Position numbers and translations under genes: made by a program. The notes below the pieces were generated by a model. That model made no database searches, had not been told where the DNA came from, and was given only the letters and a program-made list of their open reading frames with translations. From Jeotgalicoccus saudimassiliensis (GTDB lineage: Bacteria; Bacillota; Bacilli; Staphylococcales; Salinicoccaceae), in the NCBI RefSeq assembly GCF_000756715.1, contig NZ_CCSE01000001.1, forward strand, positions 558,001 to 622,000: a stretch of 64,000 nucleotides of DNA, written 5' to 3'. Positions 60,249 through 64,000 of the stretch are shown here, in pieces; the stretch's first letter is position 1, and each line of letters starts with the position of its first letter.

Positions 60249-60357
60249 TCCCAAAAGTTATAAGATAAACTTATTACAGGTAATTAAATTTATATAGATT
60301 TATCTGAATATTTATGATAAATTCAAAACATGTTTATTTAAAAAGGGGGATATTTTT

Positions 60358-61980
60358 GTGAGTGAGCTTAAGAAAAGAGGCATTGTCCAGAGAAGTTACG
60401 ACAACTTATGGAGTGAATCAAAAAGGACAAAGTCGTTATTAAAATTTTTCAGTTCTGAAGAATTAAGAAATGCGGCATCTGGTGCACCGTCACCTGGTGA
60501 GCATAGAATAGCCTATAAACCGGCTCAGTTAATCGGTTTAATTTTAGGGCCGCTGCTTTTTGTACTGGCTTTAATGTTTATAGACTCAGTCTCTCTTGAC
60601 AGTTCCGGAGTTTTCGTAGTCGCTGCAGCACTGTGGATTGCTACGTGGTGGGTTACTGAAGCAATTCCGATACCGGCAACGTCACTGCTGCCTTTAGTGT
60701 TGTTCCCGATGGGCGGGGTTATGACCAATCAGGATGCCGCGAGTTTCTACGGAAATGATATTATTTTCTTATTCCTTGGTGGTTTCCTGTTAGCAGTAGC
60801 GATGGAAAAGTGGAACTTACATACGCGTATCGCATTGTCGATTATTAAAGCAATCGGTACGACGACTGCGACAATTCTTTTAGGGTTCATGATTTCAACT
60901 GCATTACTGTCTATGTTCGTTTCGAACACAGCAGCGGTTATGATCATGATTCCGATTGGTCTGGCAATTATTAAAGAGGCGCATTCACTGTCTACACCGG
61001 AATTGCAAAGAGATGTAAAGTTATTTGAAAAGGCTTTAGTACTTGGTATCGGTTATGCGGGTACTATCGGTGGTCTCGGTACACTGATTGGTACACCGCC
61101 GCTAATTATTCTGGCAGGTCAGATGAAAGAAATCTTTGATTACGAGATGAACTTCGCAACATGGATGCTTGTTGGTATACCGGTTGTTATTGTACTGCTT
61201 GCTATTGCATGGGCATACATGAACTTCTTCAGTTTTAAACACGGTATGAGAGAATTGCCGGGTGGACGTAAAATTATTACGGATGAACTGGATAAACTTG
61301 GGAAAACGACAAGAGAAGAAAAATGGGTACTGGCTGTATTTATCCTGGCAGCACTGCTATGGATTATGCGCGGGTTCTTCTTCGACCAGTTTGCATTTAC
61401 AGAAATGCTTGGTGACGGTTCAATCGCGATGTTTGCAGCAGTTCTTCTGTTCATTATTCCATCTAAAAAACAAAACGGCCGTGTCCTGGACTGGTCTGTT
61501 TCAAGAGATCTGCCGTGGGGCGTACTGCTGCTATTCGGCGGAGGACTTGCGTTAGCCGGAGCAATCGTTGCAACGGGTGTTGATAAATGGATTGGGGAAA
61601 TGCTGTCGGGTGTAAGCGGTATGCCAATCGTTTTAATGATTGCAATTGTTGCGATCTTAATTTTATTCCTGACAGAGTTTACGTCAAATACAGCGACAGC
61701 AACGATGATTTTACCGGTACTTGCCGGTCTCGCAATGGCACTTGACGTTCATCCTCTGGCATTAATGGCGCCTGCTGCGATGGCTGCCAACTGTGCGTTC
61801 ATGCTTCCTGTAGGGACGCCGCCAAATGCGATTGTCTTTGGTACAAATAAAGTTTCTATCACAGAAATGGTAAAAACAGGGTTCGGACTGAATGTAATAG
61901 CGACAGTTATTATTATAGTAGTCGTCTATTTCTGGGTACCGGTTGTATTCGGTGTCGATCTTCATACATTCCCGTTCTAA
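60358..61980 (+). CDS. DASS/SLC13-family sodium:carboxylate symporter
   Basis: This is a 540-aa protein with a roughly 45-aa cytoplasmic N-terminus followed by 11-13 helices. Both SNT signature hairpins of the family are present: FVSNTAAVM and FTSNTATATM, plus GTPPLI and GTPPNAIVFG re-entrant loops. It moves di- or tricarboxylates with sodium (as VcINDY or staphylococcal SdcS). GTG start at 60358 with AAAAGGGGGA upstream. It is preceded by a cre-like site, so glucose repression is likely. Confidence 0.92.
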   Translation: MSELKKRGIVQRSYDNLWSESKRTKSLLKFFSSEELRNAASGAPSPGEHRIAYKPAQLIGLILGPLLFVLALMFIDSVSLDSSGVFVVAAALWIATWWVTEAIPIPATSLLPLVLFPMGGVMTNQDAASFYGNDIIFLFLGGFLLAVAMEKWNLHTRIALSIIKAIGTTTATILLGFMISTALLSMFVSNTAAVMIMIPIGLAIIKEAHSLSTPELQRDVKLFEKALVLGIGYAGTIGGLGTLIGTPPLIILAGQMKEIFDYEMNFATWMLVGIPVVIVLLAIAWAYMNFFSFKHGMRELPGGRKIITDELDKLGKTTREEKWVLAVFILAALLWIMRGFFFDQFAFTEMLGDGSIAMFAAVLLFIIPSKKQNGRVLDWSVSRDLPWGVLLLFGGGLALAGAIVATGVDKWIGEMLSGVSGMPIVLMIAIVAILILFLTEFTSNTATATMILPVLAGLAMALDVHPLALMAPAAMAANCAFMLPVGTPPNAIVFGTNKVSITEMVKTGFGLNVIATVIIIVVVYFWVPVVFGVDLHTFPF

Positions 61981-62038
61981 ATTAAAGTTTAAAAATAGCC
62001 GTCGGAAATTTTCCGACGGCTATTTTTAAACTTTAATT
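61980..62038. terminator. Very long perfect bidirectional terminator
   Basis: The arms at 61980-62008 and 62010-62038 are perfect reverse complements of 29 nt with a one-base centre. The core is AATAGCCGTCGGAAA/TTTCCGACGGCTATT. It spans from the DASS stop codon to the pucR stop codon. Confidence 0.93.
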
Positions 62039-63653
62039 ACTGATTTAAATCCTGTATGTGCTGTGAAATAAAGAGGGCGAGACGTATATTTAATGAATGA
62101 ACAGAATCCATCACATTAACGTTCAGAAGCTCTTCGCATTTGTTAATACGGTATTTTACCGTATTTCTGTGGACGAAAATCTCATTGGATGTTTTCGTAA
62201 TATCACACTGGTTATCCATGTAAATCTGCAGCGTTTTTTTGAGTTCTTTGTCTTTAGTATTTTGCGGAAATGCAAGTTCACCGAGCGTGCTGAGTACGAA
62301 CGGACGGACTTTGTCCGGCGGCAGCAGCTGCAGTAACTCCTCGAAATTCCTTGGACGGTATACTTCCAGAAATTCCCGTTGCCCTTCGGACTGGCACAGT
62401 TCAAATGTTTCCAGTGCTTCGACGAATGAAGAATGAATCTGTGTAAAGTCGGATACTTCATTCCCGATCCCGAATGACAGAGATTCTTTAAAGAACTTTT
62501 TGTACTCCTGCTGCAGGTGTCGGCAGTATGCCTGATAATATTCGTGTTTTTCCTGCAGGAGAATAGCGAATTTATTTGAATCGCCAAAGCCGAAAATACT
62601 GATGTTCGGATCGAGTGTGACCAGTACGCTTTTCAGCCATTCAAATGTCAGCTGGTACCGTTCGTTGACGTACTCTGAGTTTTCTATATCACTGCCGGCA
62701 TCAATGCCGCAAATAATCACTTTATAATAACTGGAGTCTTTCAGCTGATAGCGTTCGAAAAACTCAGGGTTACTTTCAAAGCTGATTGGAGATCCTTCAT
62801 TTGTATTAATCAGTGCGCTGAACAGCAGATTGACGTCTTCCTGTTCTGTTGCACGGATTCTTGAATCTTTATAAATAGCGAAGGACAGTGAGTTAATCGC
62901 CTGCTCAATTGCCAGATGACTGAACGGATAACTGATTGTTTCAAGGTTCGAAACGATTAAATAGTAGGGGAAGTAGCTGAATGCAGGTACTTCAAACACA
63001 GCAATCTTACTGTTGAAATCAACGTTAACACTGTCTTTATCCGGGAGATATACATCGTTGAAATATCTCAGGTTTTCTTTCAGCAGTTTTTGATTATTGT
63101 TAAAATCATTGCTTGTAACTTCCACTTTATAAAACGGGTTAATCAGTACGAGCGGCAGGCGTAAAAACTGGCTCAGCTGATTCAGCATACGTTCGACACT
63201 GAATTCTTTTATAAGCATTGAATTCATGCGCTGCTGGACTTCCAGTGCGTAGTAAAGCTTTTCAGTTTCATCCTGGGAAATGTAGGTTGAGATGCTGTGG
63301 GTCGCCTGTCCCAGTTTCCAGTTTTCCGGTATTTCTATGAGCGGGAATCCTAGTTTGTCAGCGTGGTCAATCACGTCCTGATCGATCTTATGGATGAAGC
63401 GTGACAGCTTTATGCCGAGGGCGGCAACCGGTACGCTGTCGAGTTCGCTGATAAAATTAATCAGCGACTGCTGATCACCCTTAAAATTCATCGCAGTAGT
63501 CAGAAGCAGCGTATGCTGTGATGTATAATCCTTAACATCGGGTGTTTCTGTAATATCGACGCTTGTCACTTCGCGTGACAAATCGGCATTTTTATTAATC
63601 AGTTTGAAGTTGCTGAAGCGTTCCAATGATAAAATTTCTCTAATAGATACCAA
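62037..63653 (-). CDS. pucR: PucR-family transcriptional regulator
   Basis: This is a 538-aa protein. The N-terminal PucR domain (about 1-125) has VSIREILSLERF and TTAMNFKGDQ, a middle GGDEF-like/CdaR linker follows, and a C-terminal PucR-type HTH ends QIYMDNQCDITKTSNEIFVHRNTVKYRINK (HRNTVKYRI mark). It senses a purine-breakdown product and activates the ureide genes. The TTG start at 63653 has AGGTGA 7 nt upstream. It is divergent from allB across an operator-like repeat it may bind. It ends in the shared 29-bp terminator. Confidence 0.88.
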   Translation of the reverse strand: MVSIREILSLERFSNFKLINKNADLSREVTSVDITETPDVKDYTSQHTLLLTTAMNFKGDQQSLINFISELDSVPVAALGIKLSRFIHKIDQDVIDHADKLGFPLIEIPENWKLGQATHSISTYISQDETEKLYYALEVQQRMNSMLIKEFSVERMLNQLSQFLRLPLVLINPFYKVEVTSNDFNNNQKLLKENLRYFNDVYLPDKDSVNVDFNSKIAVFEVPAFSYFPYYLIVSNLETISYPFSHLAIEQAINSLSFAIYKDSRIRATEQEDVNLLFSALINTNEGSPISFESNPEFFERYQLKDSSYYKVIICGIDAGSDIENSEYVNERYQLTFEWLKSVLVTLDPNISIFGFGDSNKFAILLQEKHEYYQAYCRHLQQEYKKFFKESLSFGIGNEVSDFTQIHSSFVEALETFELCQSEGQREFLEVYRPRNFEELLQLLPPDKVRPFVLSTLGELAFPQNTKDKELKKTLQIYMDNQCDITKTSNEIFVHRNTVKYRINKCEELLNVNVMDSVHSLNIRLALFISQHIQDLNQ

Positions 63654-63684
63654 TTATTCATCACCTAAAATCGTATTGATAAAA

Positions 63685-63705
63685 TTTTGTACACATTGCA
63701 CAAAA
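63685..63705. promoter_or_regulatory. Operator-like inverted repeat, pucR/allB promoter region
   Basis: TTTTGT ACACATTGC ACAAAA. The arms TTTTGT/ACAAAA match those of the site at 58689. It sits 32 nt upstream of the pucR start, so autoregulation is possible. A TATAAT for allB is at 63748-63753. Confidence 0.55.
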
Positions 63706-63886
63706 TAAAAAATCAGACATAATATATTAACTATATTTATTTCTTCATATAATAGTACACTAATAATAATTAAAACGTAAATATATTAATCTGGCTGCCG
63801 GTTTCACTGCTTAAGTTATGGGTAAAGTATACAGACAGCCGTGTGAAGATTTTGCGTTTTACAGAAATGGTCAGGAGGAATTATAA

Positions 63887-64000
63887 ATGGCTTTTGATTT
63901 AGTTGTAAAAAACGGCCTGGTAATTTTACCGGGTGGAGAAAAGAATGTCGATATCGGTGTAACTGACGGTAAAATCGCAGCAATCGGTACGGATATCGAT
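63887..64000 (+). CDS. allB: Allantoinase (partial, N-terminal 38 aa)
   Basis: The first 38 residues ([17 protein letters not shown], then [14 protein letters not shown]) are the N-terminal beta-strand start of allantoinase and related cyclic amidohydrolases. Allantoinase opens allantoin to allantoate. PucR and PucG nearby support allantoinase over dihydropyrimidinase. AGGAGG lies 8 nt before ATG 63887. The rest is beyond the window. Confidence 0.75.
   Translation, partial: MAFDLVVKNGLVILPGGEKNVDIGVTDGKIAAIGTDID

Noticed and set aside
1-64000. tRNA, rRNA or known toxin-antitoxin and restriction genes
   Set aside because: I looked for typical tRNA arms, rRNA cores and these gene families and found none that I could support.

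Overview
The window looks like a chromosomal segment of a low-GC Gram-positive of the family Staphylococcaceae, probably a Jeotgalicoccus- or Salinicoccus-like genus. The main evidence is the gene order ymdB / ricA / mutS / mutL / alpha-beta hydrolase / miaA / a 62-aa hfq / glutathione peroxidase / hflX / ynbB, together with staphylococcal-type ribosome binding sites. I cannot fix the genus from sequence alone.

Layout. 1-14.8 kb is a conserved housekeeping block: the end of ymdB, a heterodimeric ABC exporter, a TPP riboswitch, ricA, thiW (apparently with an ATT start codon), then mutS-mutL-hydrolase-miaA-hfq, glutathione peroxidase, hflX and ynbB. 14.8-51.4 kb is a large surface-polymer island. 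It opens with a TagGH-type ABC exporter, a 939-aa glycosyltransferase, a DUF6270-like protein, a Wzz/CapA-like protein, a BY-kinase-like protein with a destroyed P-loop, and a UDP-ManNAc dehydrogenase. Three modules follow. Module A (23.3-30.3 kb) has a GW-like coiled-coil protein, a CgeB/GT2 double glycosyltransferase, and two asparagine-synthetase-like proteins, one intact at the PP-loop and one not. Module B (30.4-39.5 kb) has a second GW-like protein, a second CgeB-type glycosyltransferase, two heparinase II/III-fold proteins (one fused to an alpha/beta-hydrolase-like domain) and a GT8-like glycosyltransferase. Module C (42.0-51.4 kb) has three different ATP-grasp enzymes (YheCD-like, D-Ala-D-Ala-ligase-like, cyanophycin/glutathione-synthetase-like), two more heparinase-fold proteins and another asparagine-synthetase-like protein. 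Decayed ISL3 and IS3 copies separate B and C, and DNA from about 30 to 51.7 kb is visibly much richer in A+T than either flank.

51.7-57.3 kb holds small accessory genes: a duplicated lipoprotein/DUF218 cassette whose second DUF218 copy has an in-frame stop, two paralogous zinc-ribbon proteins behind SigB-like promoters, a 42-aa membrane protein, a CpsB/YwqE-type tyrosine phosphatase, and a flavin-binding-fold protein. 57.3-64 kb is a purine/ureide catabolic region: PucG-type aminotransferase, MFS transporter, DASS (SLC13) carboxylate transporter with a cre-like site, PucR-type regulator and the start of allantoinase. Both divergent promoters there share an inverted repeat of the form TTTGT...GCACAAA.

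Working model (inference). The island makes a uronic-acid-containing glycopolymer: the dehydrogenase supplies UDP-ManNAcA, the glycosyltransferases build the chain, TagGH-like proteins export it, and the ATP-grasp and asparagine-synthetase-like enzymes attach amines or amino acids to carboxylates. The four heparinase-fold proteins keep the lyase/epimerase active-site residues but have no signal peptide, so they may be cytoplasmic uronate lyases or C5-epimerases rather than secreted degraders. This combination is the most promising candidate for an undescribed system here.
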